From Actinomucor elegans (lineage: Eukaryota; Mucoromycota; Mucoromycetes; Mucorales; Mucoraceae), in contig JAMSLZ010000009.1 in NCBI GenBank assembly GCA_026027325.1, positions 434,001-498,000 of the forward strand: DNA of 64,000 nt, written 5' to 3'. Below the pieces are notes generated by a model. That model saw nothing but the letters and a program-made list of their open reading frames with translations. It did no database searches and was not told where the DNA came from. Both the position numbers and the translations under genes were made by a program. How positions within the stretch are numbered: the first letter of the stretch is position 1; each line of letters starts with the position of its first letter. Below are positions 47,975 to 57,355 of this stretch, piece by piece.

Positions 47975-48850
47975 ATGGATAATATCAATATAACTAATGT
48001 TCAAGAGTCTAACCAGCAAACAAACCTCACTCGCGCACAAGTGGAGGCCCTATTCAGAGAGCTCGAAGAACAACGAGCAAGAGAAAGAGAAATTCAAGTC
48101 AACGGGACTGAACTCCCCTTGGTTATTAGCGAAACCTTGGACAATGCATCTTCAGCACAACTTAAGGACGATTTCAAACAATACAAAAGAACCATCCAGC
48201 GTTACAACCATGACACTTGGACAAAAGCAGAACAAATCAACAGAGAATTTATTCCGGACCTCAAAAACTGGAAGGTGGATGCGTATCAGCTCGTCAGTAC
48301 CATTCATAAGATCACTGAAACAACACGACTCCAGGCTAGAGCCAGTACAGAATTGTACGAACAACTTCAGTATCTGCAAGACAAAGCAGAATTTACCTCA
48401 GGAAAAGATAGAGAAATCTTTAATAACACCATTGAGCAAGCCCAACGACTTGCAATTTTCGGATTTGGCTCAGCGAAATTACAAGAAAATGAGGCGAAAG
48501 AGGTTTCCCTCAAAGCGCTTAGGCTACCTTCAAGCATCAAACACTTGGAATATTCACCAGAAGAAGATGGAAAAGCGAATACTTTCGATAGAAACTTTGT
48601 TGAACAACTTCAAAAAGCTCGCTTTGAAGACAAGGTCATCAGAGATGCAACGTCGTTTAGTAGGGGAAACTTCAGCAACAATCGTGGATTTAATGGAACA
48701 CGAGGAAGAGGAAGGTCAAGAGGTGGACCGTGGCGTGGGAACTGGTCACGCGGTCACTCTTTTCAACATGGAGGACGAGGCAGAGGCACTCTCCCCTCCA
48801 ATCAACAGAATTCACAGCCCTCCCCTTCAGTGGCCAACAACAACCTATAG
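47975..48850 (+). CDS. DIRS Gag-like protein
   Basis: 291 residues from ATG 47975 (the frame is open 12 bases further up without an ATG). The first 180 residues are charged and helical (AQVEALFRELEEQRARERE; coiled-coil-like). The C-terminal 60 are a basic Arg/Gly/Asn-rich RNA-binding tail (GTRGRGRSRGGPWRGNWSRG). There is no zinc knuckle. It overlaps the next frame by up to 121 bases. Confidence 0.85.
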   Translation: MDNINITNVQESNQQTNLTRAQVEALFRELEEQRAREREIQVNGTELPLVISETLDNASSAQLKDDFKQYKRTIQRYNHDTWTKAEQINREFIPDLKNWKVDAYQLVSTIHKITETTRLQARASTELYEQLQYLQDKAEFTSGKDREIFNNTIEQAQRLAIFGFGSAKLQENEAKEVSLKALRLPSSIKHLEYSPEEDGKANTFDRNFVEQLQKARFEDKVIRDATSFSRGNFSNNRGFNGTRGRGRSRGGPWRGNWSRGHSFQHGGRGRGTLPSNQQNSQPSPSVANNNL

Positions 48851-50787
48851 TTCAACAACTGCCGCAGAACCCTCAACAACAAACCAACAAGACATCTCCT
48901 ATTCAACATTATACAACACCACAAGACGGCATCTTACCTGGAGGCCGTCTTACTCATTTCCACAAATATTGGACACAGATAACAACTCATCCATTTCCTC
49001 TTTCAATCGTCAAGGAAGGATACAAAATTCCGTTTGCCACCCGTCCGATACCATGGAAAATCAATGTATTACAACTCAACTCAACAGAACAGCAAGCCGC
49101 CAACGAAGCTGTCAAAAAATTTTTATCCGCAGGAATAATAGAGATAATGCCAACTCAATCAAAAGATTACCTTTCAAAGTTCTTCACAATTCAAGAAAAA
49201 ACAAAGCGCAGGCCGATTCTGAACTGTCAACGGCTAAATCAACATATCCAATGCGAGCACTTCAAAATGGAAGGTATCCCGGCACTAAGAGAATTGATCG
49301 AACAAGGAGATTTTATGTGCAAAATCGACTTGAAGGACGCCTATACAGTGGTTCCAATCCATCCAAAATCACGAAGATACCTCACTTTCAAAAACGAAGG
49401 CGTTGTTTACCAGTATCGATCGCTAGCGTTTGGCCTAAACGTAGCTCCTCGTCTGTTCTCAAAAATAATGCGTTACGCTATCGAACCTTTACGTCAAGAA
49501 GGTATCCGTCTAGTCTACTACCTAGACGATATTTGTTTACTGTCAAAAACAAAAAGAGACTTGCTCGCAACCACCAGAAAGGTAATTACTCATCTCCAAT
49601 CCTTGGGATTTATAATCAACGAAGAAAAAAGTCTTCTCACACCATCACAGACACAAGAGTTCTTGGGTTTTCAATTCAATACAAAGAAAATGAAAATTAC
49701 AGTACCACTGCAGAAAATAAACAAACTTTTGTTAAAGATCCGTCAAGCTACTCAACCAGTCCAACGCACATGCAGATGGATAGCGGGCCTGTTGGGCAAA
49801 GTAACATCAATGATTCCAGCTATAGGAGAAGCTCTTCTCCACATTCGCTATTTACAGAGAGATCTAGCGAAGAGTCTTCACAAAAACAATCAGAACTGGG
49901 AGATGCCATGCCAAATATCCCCTCAGAGTTTACAAGAATTTCATTGGTGGAAGGAATCAATCTCATCGAAGAACGGCCTACCTATTCAAGCAATAACAGT
50001 TCCTGCTCCCCAACTAACGATATACACAGACAGTTCAGACACAGGTTGGGGGGTGAGCTCACCAATGATATCAACATTCGGGTTTTGGAACAACCAAGAC
50101 AAATCGACCTCAATAAACGTTCGCGAACTGAAGGCAGTCTATTATGCATTGAAAATGCATGCTCTAAGATTAGAAAATTGCACGATAAAGGTTTTCACAG
50201 ACAACACCACAGCCCTCAAATACACAACAAAATTTGGAGGTACAGCCTCTCATCAGCTACAGGAACTGGCAATACTGATTCAAGAACTCTGCAACCGCTA
50301 CCACTTGACAGTGACTTATCAACACATCGCGGGATTACAAAACACTCTCGCAGACCAACTATCCAGGAAACAGATTCCACTTTACGAACAAACCATTCCG
50401 AAAAAACTATTTCATCAAGTGATACAACAATGGGGACCGCTTGTAGTGGACGCCTTTGCGGCTTCCCACAACCATCAACTGAAGAGATACTGGAGTCTTC
50501 ATCCAGATCCATCAGCCGAGGCACAAGACGCGTTTCAACAAAAATGGCTCAAAAAAGGGATGTTTTTGAATCCCCCCTGGAAATTAATCCCAAAAGTGAT
50601 ACAACAGCTGAAGAAACAGAAGATACATCAAGCAGTTTTGATCACTCCTCTGTGGCCCAGTCAATATTGGTACCCAATGGTCTTGAGAATGAAGCACTTG
50701 GACAACCCAATTATAATGAAGATCAACAAGAGGTTCTCACTGACCGCTTGGCTATTATCAGCAACGCAAGGCACAAGTCTGGTTTAA
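48730..50787 (+). CDS. DIRS reverse transcriptase - RNase H - methyltransferase-like polyprotein
   Basis: About 685 codons. RT: GILPGGRLTHFHKYW at the start, RPILNCQRLNQHI, KIDLKDAYTVVPIHP, YRSLAFGLNVAPRLFSKIM and the catalytic YYLDDICLL (about residues 90-340). RNase H of DIRS type: LTIYTDSSDTGWGV, INVRELKAVYYAL, VFTDNTTALKY, HIAGLQNTLADQLSR. The C-terminal Dam-like domain typical of DIRS elements: DAFAASHNHQLKRYW, then FLNPPWKLIPKVI with the NPPW motif. The frame opens at 48730 without an ATG; the first Met is well inside the RT domain, so initiation must come from a -1 shift out of Gag or another route. The end overlaps the recombinase frame by 244 bases. Confidence 0.92.
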   Translation: MAWELVTRSLFSTWRTRQRHSPLQSTEFTALPFSGQQQPIVQQLPQNPQQQTNKTSPIQHYTTPQDGILPGGRLTHFHKYWTQITTHPFPLSIVKEGYKIPFATRPIPWKINVLQLNSTEQQAANEAVKKFLSAGIIEIMPTQSKDYLSKFFTIQEKTKRRPILNCQRLNQHIQCEHFKMEGIPALRELIEQGDFMCKIDLKDAYTVVPIHPKSRRYLTFKNEGVVYQYRSLAFGLNVAPRLFSKIMRYAIEPLRQEGIRLVYYLDDICLLSKTKRDLLATTRKVITHLQSLGFIINEEKSLLTPSQTQEFLGFQFNTKKMKITVPLQKINKLLLKIRQATQPVQRTCRWIAGLLGKVTSMIPAIGEALLHIRYLQRDLAKSLHKNNQNWEMPCQISPQSLQEFHWWKESISSKNGLPIQAITVPAPQLTIYTDSSDTGWGVSSPMISTFGFWNNQDKSTSINVRELKAVYYALKMHALRLENCTIKVFTDNTTALKYTTKFGGTASHQLQELAILIQELCNRYHLTVTYQHIAGLQNTLADQLSRKQIPLYEQTIPKKLFHQVIQQWGPLVVDAFAASHNHQLKRYWSLHPDPSAEAQDAFQQKWLKKGMFLNPPWKLIPKVIQQLKKQKIHQAVLITPLWPSQYWYPMVLRMKHLDNPIIMKINKRFSLTAWLLSATQGTSLV

Positions 50788-51917
50788 CCGACACTGCTAG
50801 TATTGAATATCTTAAAAATTCAACACGCAAAAGCACCACAAAAATATACGATAATGGATGGCGACAATGGCATCGTTGGTGTTTACAACAAAACCCAAAA
50901 ATTGTTCCGACGGCTTACAACTGTGCAAATATTTTACAATTTTTAGTCGCTAATAACAAATACAGCAGCAATCACTTAAACACCTTAAGATCTTCCATAG
51001 CTTCGGTCTTTCGTGAACTGTACCCGGATGAAATGCCGTTAGCAATCCAACCAACAATTCAAGCCTTCTTTGCAGCAAAGCGTAGATCAGAAGTAAAAAT
51101 TCCTACACCTCAACAGTTGGAAACATGGGATACAAACAAAATGACTATGTTCATTCTTTCATCTTGGGCAGATTCAAATAACCTAAACTTATATGATTTA
51201 CAACTCAAAACAATTGCTTTACTTTGCTTAGCTACGATGGCCAGACCAAGATCGGATATGGGCAGACTTCAATTTCGTGACACTATCTTTCAGTATCAAG
51301 ATTCAACAAATTCAACTCTTACAGGAGTCACAGTACACTTTCGTGAGCCCAAAGAAACTCAAGTCAAGACATCTAAGTTAGGCGTTCTTCAAGATTCTCG
51401 CTTATGCCCGGTATCTACTCTAAATGTATTTGTTCAAAAAACTGCGATTTTAAGGAGAAATCTACCTGTGGATCACACTTTATTCTTAGCTTTTATTGAA
51501 AAACCAGAATCAGTTACCTCCATTCGTCCATCAACCATGTCCAACTGGGTTAAACTACTAATGGAAAAATCGGGTATCGACACCACTAAATTCAAAGCAC
51601 ATTCAATACGAGCGGCGTCAAGTACAAAAGCGGTGGAAAAGGGACACTCTATCGATTCAGTAAAAGAACATGCTGGCTGGAGCCTTAACTCAAATACTTT
51701 TGAAAAATTCTATTATAAACCAACAAATCAAGAATCCTCAAGTACGGCAATCACTTATTCAAATTTTTCTCAAACGGAAAACACTATCACATTAGAAGAC
51801 GGAGTGGAGCCAACTGAGATTGTTTTAGGAACAACAAACAATCCTAATGTTGGCGAAACGAAGTCAAATAATGTGATAGATACCCACCCTTGGTATCGCC
51901 GATTTCTAGGAATCTAG
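50544..51917 (+). CDS. DIRS tyrosine recombinase
   Basis: About 457 residues if the ATG at 50544 is used; the same frame is open back to 47997. The N-terminal part has a SAM-like core-binding domain (TKIYDNGWRQWHRWCLQQ). The catalytic domain has ATMARPRSDMGRLQF (first Arg), KAHSIRAASSTKAVEKGHSI (H-x-x-R box) and KEHAGWSLNSNTFEKFYYKP, with the nucleophilic Tyr. It integrates the circular DNA form and replaces the DDE integrase of LTR elements. The C-terminal coding part overlaps the internal complementary region, so its last 45 codons are fixed by the need to match the element ends. Confidence 0.92.
   Translation: MAQKRDVFESPLEINPKSDTTAEETEDTSSSFDHSSVAQSILVPNGLENEALGQPNYNEDQQEVLTDRLAIISNARHKSGLTDTASIEYLKNSTRKSTTKIYDNGWRQWHRWCLQQNPKIVPTAYNCANILQFLVANNKYSSNHLNTLRSSIASVFRELYPDEMPLAIQPTIQAFFAAKRRSEVKIPTPQQLETWDTNKMTMFILSSWADSNNLNLYDLQLKTIALLCLATMARPRSDMGRLQFRDTIFQYQDSTNSTLTGVTVHFREPKETQVKTSKLGVLQDSRLCPVSTLNVFVQKTAILRRNLPVDHTLFLAFIEKPESVTSIRPSTMSNWVKLLMEKSGIDTTKFKAHSIRAASSTKAVEKGHSIDSVKEHAGWSLNSNTFEKFYYKPTNQESSSTAITYSNFSQTENTITLEDGVEPTEIVLGTTNNPNVGETKSNNVIDTHPWYRRFLGI
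51784..51881 (+). repeat. DIRS internal complementary region
   Basis: 51784-51842 is the reverse complement of the left end 47819-47877 (59 of 59 bases), and 51840-51881 that of the right end 52068-52109 (42 of 42). Both halves share AAT. This is the template that bridges the two ends during circle formation in DIRS replication. It lies inside the recombinase coding frame. Confidence 0.95.
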
Positions 51918-51997
51918 TTAACATAATTATATATTTTATATCTCACTCCCTCCCAAAAAAAAAAAAAAAAAAAAAATTGAATAGTAATGCTTAGGCA

Positions 51998-52080
51998 GAA
52001 AGATATAGGGAAGAAAGGGAAACTATTATTTATTACAAAAAGGAAAATAAAGCGTGGCTCTGAGAGCATCTATCACATTA
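51998..52080 (-). repeat. DIRS right inverted terminal repeat
   Basis: Exact inverted copy of 47867-47949. It is preceded by a 22-base A run (51955-51976) just after the recombinase stop. The 29 bases after it (to 52109) match the internal complementary region. Confidence 0.95.
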
Positions 52081-52109
52081 TTTGACTTCGTTTCGCCAAC
52101 ATTAGGATT

Positions 52110-54551
52110 TAATGTTGTAAAGTCTAAAGAGCGGTCTCGGAAATTCCAAAAAGAGGGAAGCTGTCAATTGAAAACTGGACGCGTAAGAATATCTTGTAAA
52201 TCTGCAATGTCCGCAGTGTTAACTACCTTCTTTACGCTATCCCCCTTAAAATTTCATATCTAACAAAAACTGCCTCCCAATATTAAGACCTATGTGAACC
52301 ATTGAAGCTAAAATAATTGAAAAAGGCATCTGTTCTCACAATGCGATCGATTATATTCTATTTGAATTGGATAGTCTTAATAATGAAACTACCAGGAAGT
52401 GGAAGAAAGATTGAAAAACCAGTATGAAGCGCAAATCAAAAAAAAGAAAGCTTATTGCGCACTAAAACTATAATTACAGGTTACCTTTCAAAATTTGCTT
52501 CAATTTCAAAATCATCGTTATCTGGGCTCCCTCTGTCAAAATCTATGCAAGTACATTGCTTTTATGTGAATACTAAACTATTTTCATTTTCTTTCATTAG
52601 AAAGTATTCCCGGAGGAACAAATTCAATGATAGGGGTTTATTCTCCATATATCTAACATCAAACGCTATTCTAGCATTTATAATATCCCGTCCGTTTCAT
52701 ACCATTTGCGTACAATTTAACACTGTGATGTATTAATACTATCATAAGCAGGTAGATCAAGCAGCATTTCCACTACCCAATCTAGTTCACAAATAAGGTT
52801 TTCAAGCCGAAGCTCTATTCGCCCCTTAGGATTATACAATACCAAATCACAAATTAAAAAAACCGTCAATTAGCATTGACTGTACTGTAACATCGTAATT
52901 ATCTCAAAAACTGAGATAAAAAAAAAATCTCCTTTCACTTTCAGTTATCTTGCTGATAGAAAAAAAATCTCTTTCTTGTATATTAATTTCCCCAAATGAA
53001 GCAGGAAATCATCAGTTGAGTGACCTTTCCTTAACAGTACAGTACTTTCATTCTCGGTTCATCAGTTTTGGCAGAAACCTGGTTTTCAGTGTGACAAGCT
53101 TTGTGACTTGGATCAAGTTTCGAAACGCCGGCAGAAAATTTTTGAGCAAAGCTATAAAAGACGAGAAAAAGTCTGCAAACTATCTTTTTTCTTTAATCAA
53201 AAAAGAAAGAATGCAGCCACGATGGAACGTTTTGTCATTTATTTGGCCTCAGCGTTTCATTGCCAGGAATCTTTTGATTTCTACGCATCCAAGAACGATT
53301 GTCTTCCTTGCCTTAGGGCATGAAACGGTATTCCTTTGTCATTCAGTTGATCTGTGGGATATCGTGCCGACTGGAGACTAAAGATTTTAATCGTATAAAA
53401 AATGAAAATGAAAAATTATTTTTTGCTAAGCCTCTTTTGACTATTTTGGGAATTTGAATCATCCAAAGATTTAGGACCTGCATTCGATCAAATCGGAAAA
53501 GATTACTGTAACAGTATGACAGATCAAAGACTTCATAAAACTAACTGTGTACTGACCAATGTTTATTTGTGTTAGAAACATTTAAGTGACTAATGGCATA
53601 TATACTATTAGCTAAATACGTTAAATGAACGAATAGAGTTGTGCTACTGTTTAGATAGCGAACTAGGCGCAATTTATCAATATTCCCTTCAATAACTGTA
53701 TTTGATCACATGAACTTTGCCTTGTAAAACAAATTTTGCCTCAATGCTGCACACTGAAGGAAATAAGTAAATGCGAATAAATTACTTAATGAAATGAAGC
53801 ATTGGAACCAATTCGAGAGTTTAACTAGATGCAGCTAGTCATTTTAGGAATGGACTTCTAATGAGATTCGGGATCTGTAGTATTAATCAGACAGGGCAAA
53901 TTTCCATACCATGATTATTAAACTTTCTCAGATTCAAGAACTTAAAATGTCGCAATAAAACATAGAGTACCAATATCGAATACGACAGGCACATACTTGT
54001 GCTTTATATGCCTGATACATTGCATATATTTAGAAAATAAATATACCATTGAGTTATGTATAGTGTGCATTTACGTTGGTATTTAGTTATACAATATACC
54101 TGGTTAAATAAAAGGTGTTTGATTTTATAAATAACTCAAGTTTCAAAGTTCAATCAACATTGGTTAATGAACTAAATGCAATACGCGAGTGCTCCAACGT
54201 GGAGACTCCATAATCGAATCCCAGAAACCAATGATATCGTTTGAAATGAATCAGCAGTAGTAGCAGTAAGAGCTGGGTACTTGAATAGTTCGATCCCTGG
54301 ACGAATCCAAATTCAGTTTTTTAGGCCAATGGTGAATATCAAAGCCACTCTTGGAATAATAGTTGCTAATAAAGTGAAATCAACAAATTTAGGAATACTG
54401 ATAGCTGATACACTAAAAAAAAAAAAACTTAGAGGCTTGTTATTTCCACTCCTGATTGGCCGGAATCACAGCTGTTTGTACAGACAGGATGATATAAAAA
54501 TTAAAAAAAAAAATATTTCTCGAGCAAATGTCAAACTAGCTCATCTTTACA
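52110..54551. other. Gene-poor spacer after DIRS element
   Basis: No gene that I can support. At 52950-53381 two overlapping frames on the + strand are open for 143 and 71 codons; the second (VSKRRQKIFEQSYKRREKVC; RFVIYLASAFHCQESFDFY) looks protein-like and may be a piece of a decayed repeat, but I cannot name the family. The rest is AT-rich. Confidence 0.45.
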
Positions 54552-56690
54552 ATGGGGATCCATGGTCTATCCTATTTTATAAAGTCTTTCCCGACACTAG
54601 CCGAGGAGAGGAAATGGTCTATTCGATCGACCGGAGCTCTAGAACCTCAAGATCATTTCATCGTTGATGGTAATGCCTTTGTATATCATGTTGCCTTTGA
54701 AAATAGAACCAACTGGACTCATGGTGGACAGTATGCTACGATCGCACAAGTGATCAGCAAAACTATTGAAACATTACGAAAGGCTGGAATCCGCTTGACG
54801 TTCTTGTTTGACGGAGCTTTGCCACAGGACAAACTGGAGACCCGAATCAAACGCCACAGATCCTATATTGAACGTTGCGTGTCGACGTATTGGAATCTAA
54901 AGCAAATCAACGCCAGCAATAAGAATGAAAAGGAGCGACATAACGGTATACAATACTATGGTGATTTGTTTCTTATACCGCCTTTGACACTTGAAGTGAC
55001 TGTGCAGACCTTACGAGAATTAGATGTGCAAGTGATTATTTGTGATGCGGAAGCAGACGGAGAGGTGGTGGGGATGGCCCAGAGAGAAGGAGCCTATGTA
55101 GTTTCGCAAGACTCTGACATGCATGTTTATCCGAATATCGGAAAAGGGTATATTCCCTTGGAGCTTTTACGTATTCCTATTGATGAACAAGAAGGATATA
55201 ACGAAATCATTGCAGGTGTTTTTCATCCCGAAACCTTTGCCAAAATACTGCATTTAGATGTCTCTTTATTACCGTTGTTTGGAACATTACTAGGTAACGA
55301 TTATGTCGATATAGAGCTAGTGCGGTTTCCCATTGGACAATGCTGCATCTCAGAAGGAATTCAAATTGCCAAAAACAATCAAAGTGCCTGGCCGAAAATA
55401 GTCGCAGAGTTTGTTAGAAGATGCAATCATGAGCCTGGAAATACCATTACAAATGTGGTAGACAAATTGAAGCCAATTATAGCTAAAAGCAATATGAAAT
55501 CAAGAGAAGAAAAGGCCTTAGGCTTTCAAGATCGAATGATACACTCCATATACCGATACGACACTGAAAGCTCGCTTCTCATCAATCTCGACATTGAAAA
55601 GGCTCTTGTTCCTGAAGATAACACGAGGACGCTCTATAAACAATCATGTCATTATTCCAATGGCTTTAGCCGACAAATCATGGATGTGATTGCAAGTAAT
55701 ACATTCTGGACAAGTATCTTTATTGAAGACATTGAAAGAGAATCTAGTTGGGATGTAAGCAGGTGTCTGAGACAAGGTCTTTATAGTGCAATCAATGAAA
55801 CTCTCGGCTTACAAGAAGAAGATCAAAAGGATCCAGGAGATAAAGAAGTAGATAAGCAGGTTTCAAGTATAGTAGTTGATGAATATGCTCGAGAAAAGCA
55901 GCATTTAGAGGCACTACAAGTTACAGGAGATGTCATCCATACCCAACGGCCCACCAATGTCAATAGCTTTTATCGTTTTCATTATAGTAATCAGAGTCAT
56001 ATCGCGTCCTTTAACCCAGCATTACGTCCTTTTATCCTCTGCTTAAGGTACATGATTTACCATTGTTCCAAGTCTATCGAGGACGGGAGACTGTTTAACT
56101 ATGAAGTCGTTGCTATGATCGTAGCAGCATTACGTTCATTAGCTCCAACCCTTGGGTTTACCGAACAGTCCGTCCCCCCACCAACAACCGGAACGCCTGC
56201 CCTGAAAAAAAGATCTATCCATTTATCCGCACAATTTCAAAGTATCGTATACTCATCCTATCTCCTCTCACAAGTCCTCGACATAAAAGATTATCTACAA
56301 TTGCCTCATGTACTTGCTTCTATGTATGACGGCGTTTACTTTCATTATTATATCGAAGCGGCTCGTGGCGGAGCGAGCATCGGCACAATGCTCCACGGTG
56401 CTTCACCCGAATTCCAAGCCTTGTTCTGTGCTGTATACAAGACCGTAATGACAGACTTGACTAGTGACGTTCAAGATATCTTTGATTATGATATTGTGTT
56501 AACCGCAGCTTGTGACAAATGGTCTATTTCAGATACCAAGCCCAAGAGATTGAACTCTCTGAAATCAACAAGCAGTAAAAGACCCGAGAAAAAGAAGAAA
56601 TCTTCTGCGCGCAATGGCTCAATAACAAAAGGTAGCAGGGGTTCTAATGCCTTTAGTGTATTAAGCTTTGGCTGCAATTTTGATGAATAA
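54552..56690 (+). CDS. Asteroid (ASTE1)-like XPG/FEN-type nuclease
   Basis: 712 residues, intronless. The XPG N-terminal part: MGIHGLSYFIKSFP, then HFIVDGNAFVYHVAF (first metal-binding Asp), and LFDGALPQDKLETRIKRH. The XPG-I part is IICDAEADGEVVGMA and AYVVSQDSDMHVYP, and the helix-hairpin region is LLPLFGTLLGNDYVDIEL. Metal-ligand acids Asp, Glu and Asp are present. The long helical C-terminus (LRPFILCLRYMIYHCSKSI; HGASPEFQALFCAVYKTVMT) fits the Asteroid family rather than FEN1 or EXO1; the tail is basic and Ser rich (SSKRPEKKKKSSARNGS). Human ASTE1 (679 residues) acts as a structure-specific nuclease in double-strand break repair; the role here is inferred. The ATG is followed by GGNIHG-type family residues, so this start is secure; an upstream overlapping frame is a shadow. 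Confidence 0.88.
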   Translation: MGIHGLSYFIKSFPTLAEERKWSIRSTGALEPQDHFIVDGNAFVYHVAFENRTNWTHGGQYATIAQVISKTIETLRKAGIRLTFLFDGALPQDKLETRIKRHRSYIERCVSTYWNLKQINASNKNEKERHNGIQYYGDLFLIPPLTLEVTVQTLRELDVQVIICDAEADGEVVGMAQREGAYVVSQDSDMHVYPNIGKGYIPLELLRIPIDEQEGYNEIIAGVFHPETFAKILHLDVSLLPLFGTLLGNDYVDIELVRFPIGQCCISEGIQIAKNNQSAWPKIVAEFVRRCNHEPGNTITNVVDKLKPIIAKSNMKSREEKALGFQDRMIHSIYRYDTESSLLINLDIEKALVPEDNTRTLYKQSCHYSNGFSRQIMDVIASNTFWTSIFIEDIERESSWDVSRCLRQGLYSAINETLGLQEEDQKDPGDKEVDKQVSSIVVDEYAREKQHLEALQVTGDVIHTQRPTNVNSFYRFHYSNQSHIASFNPALRPFILCLRYMIYHCSKSIEDGRLFNYEVVAMIVAALRSLAPTLGFTEQSVPPPTTGTPALKKRSIHLSAQFQSIVYSSYLLSQVLDIKDYLQLPHVLASMYDGVYFHYYIEAARGGASIGTMLHGASPEFQALFCAVYKTVMTDLTSDVQDIFDYDIVLTAACDKWSISDTKPKRLNSLKSTSSKRPEKKKKSSARNGSITKGSRGSNAFSVLSFGCNFDE

Positions 56691-57355
56691 ATAGAGATAC
56701 ATACGTTGAAGTTATGCGCGCCCGCATCTACTGGCCCTTAAAATAATAACATTGGTATTGTACTATAGAACATGATAGATCTTTATTGGTTATATTTGAC
56801 TGGAAAGTTTTTTTAATAGGAGCGTACTAAATATAGTATTCCTATTGAGGAATTCAGTGTAAATCGAGAGATCAGTCTTTGGAGGGCAGCAGGATGGCTA
56901 TAGGTTTTTCATGGGCTAGGGTAGGCATTTCAAAGCGTCAAAATGGAAAAAAAAAAGAGATGCTTCAAAGGGTTTATGCATTCAAGATCTTTTTCTAATC
57001 ATGACTCTCTGGAATTCATGGAACGACAATGCCATTTGATAGGCTAAACCGCCTCATCTACTTTATTGCGAACACTTGATACAATTCACCAATGTTTCTT
57101 TGGGTTTACATCCTAGGATTTGATGCTAATGATAGCCATTCCCCAACAATTAGTCTAATACACCGGCTAAATCAGGAAATCTGAGACCTACCAAAAATCC
57201 TACAATCGAAAAATTAGTGCAGATCGGGCATTAACACAGTGAGTCTTGATCATTAGTTCCCTATAAGATCCACTCTTCTAAAGCCGTATAAATAAGGCAT
57301 GCTTAAGGATTCCATGTTTTTAAATGTATTTTATCTTCTTTAACATATCCCATCA
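56691..57355. other. Spacer between two intronless genes
   Basis: 665 bp, no gene recognised. The phrase AAATCGAGAGATC at about 56863-56876 recurs in the 59-60 kb repeat cluster. Confidence 0.45.

Larger units (their letters stand above)
47819..52109 (+). mobile_element. Complete DIRS-type tyrosine-recombinase retroelement
   Basis: 4,291 bp. It has the full DIRS layout: Gag, RT-RNase H-methyltransferase and tyrosine recombinase frames on one strand; 83-bp inverted terminal repeats (47867-47949 and 51998-52080); and outer extensions on each side. The internal complementary region at 51784-51881 is the exact complement of the left end (47819-47877) and of the right end (52068-52109), overlapping by three bases, ATT. 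This allows the ends to be set: ATT at both. No target-site duplication beyond ATT is seen, as expected for integration of a circular form by the recombinase. No stop or frameshift breaks the three domains, so it may be recent or active. Confidence 0.95.

Noticed and set aside
47819..52109. LTR retrotransposon or LINE
   Set aside because: There are no direct long repeats, protease or DDE integrase; the tyrosine recombinase, inverted ends and internal complementary region define DIRS.
52950..53381. 143-residue gene
   Set aside because: It has no recognisable domain, overlaps a second equally plausible frame, and has no splice partners or promoter context; kept only as a note in the spacer entry.
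54281..54667. 128-codon frame before the Asteroid-like gene
   Set aside because: It overlaps the true MGIHGL start in another frame and shows no domain.
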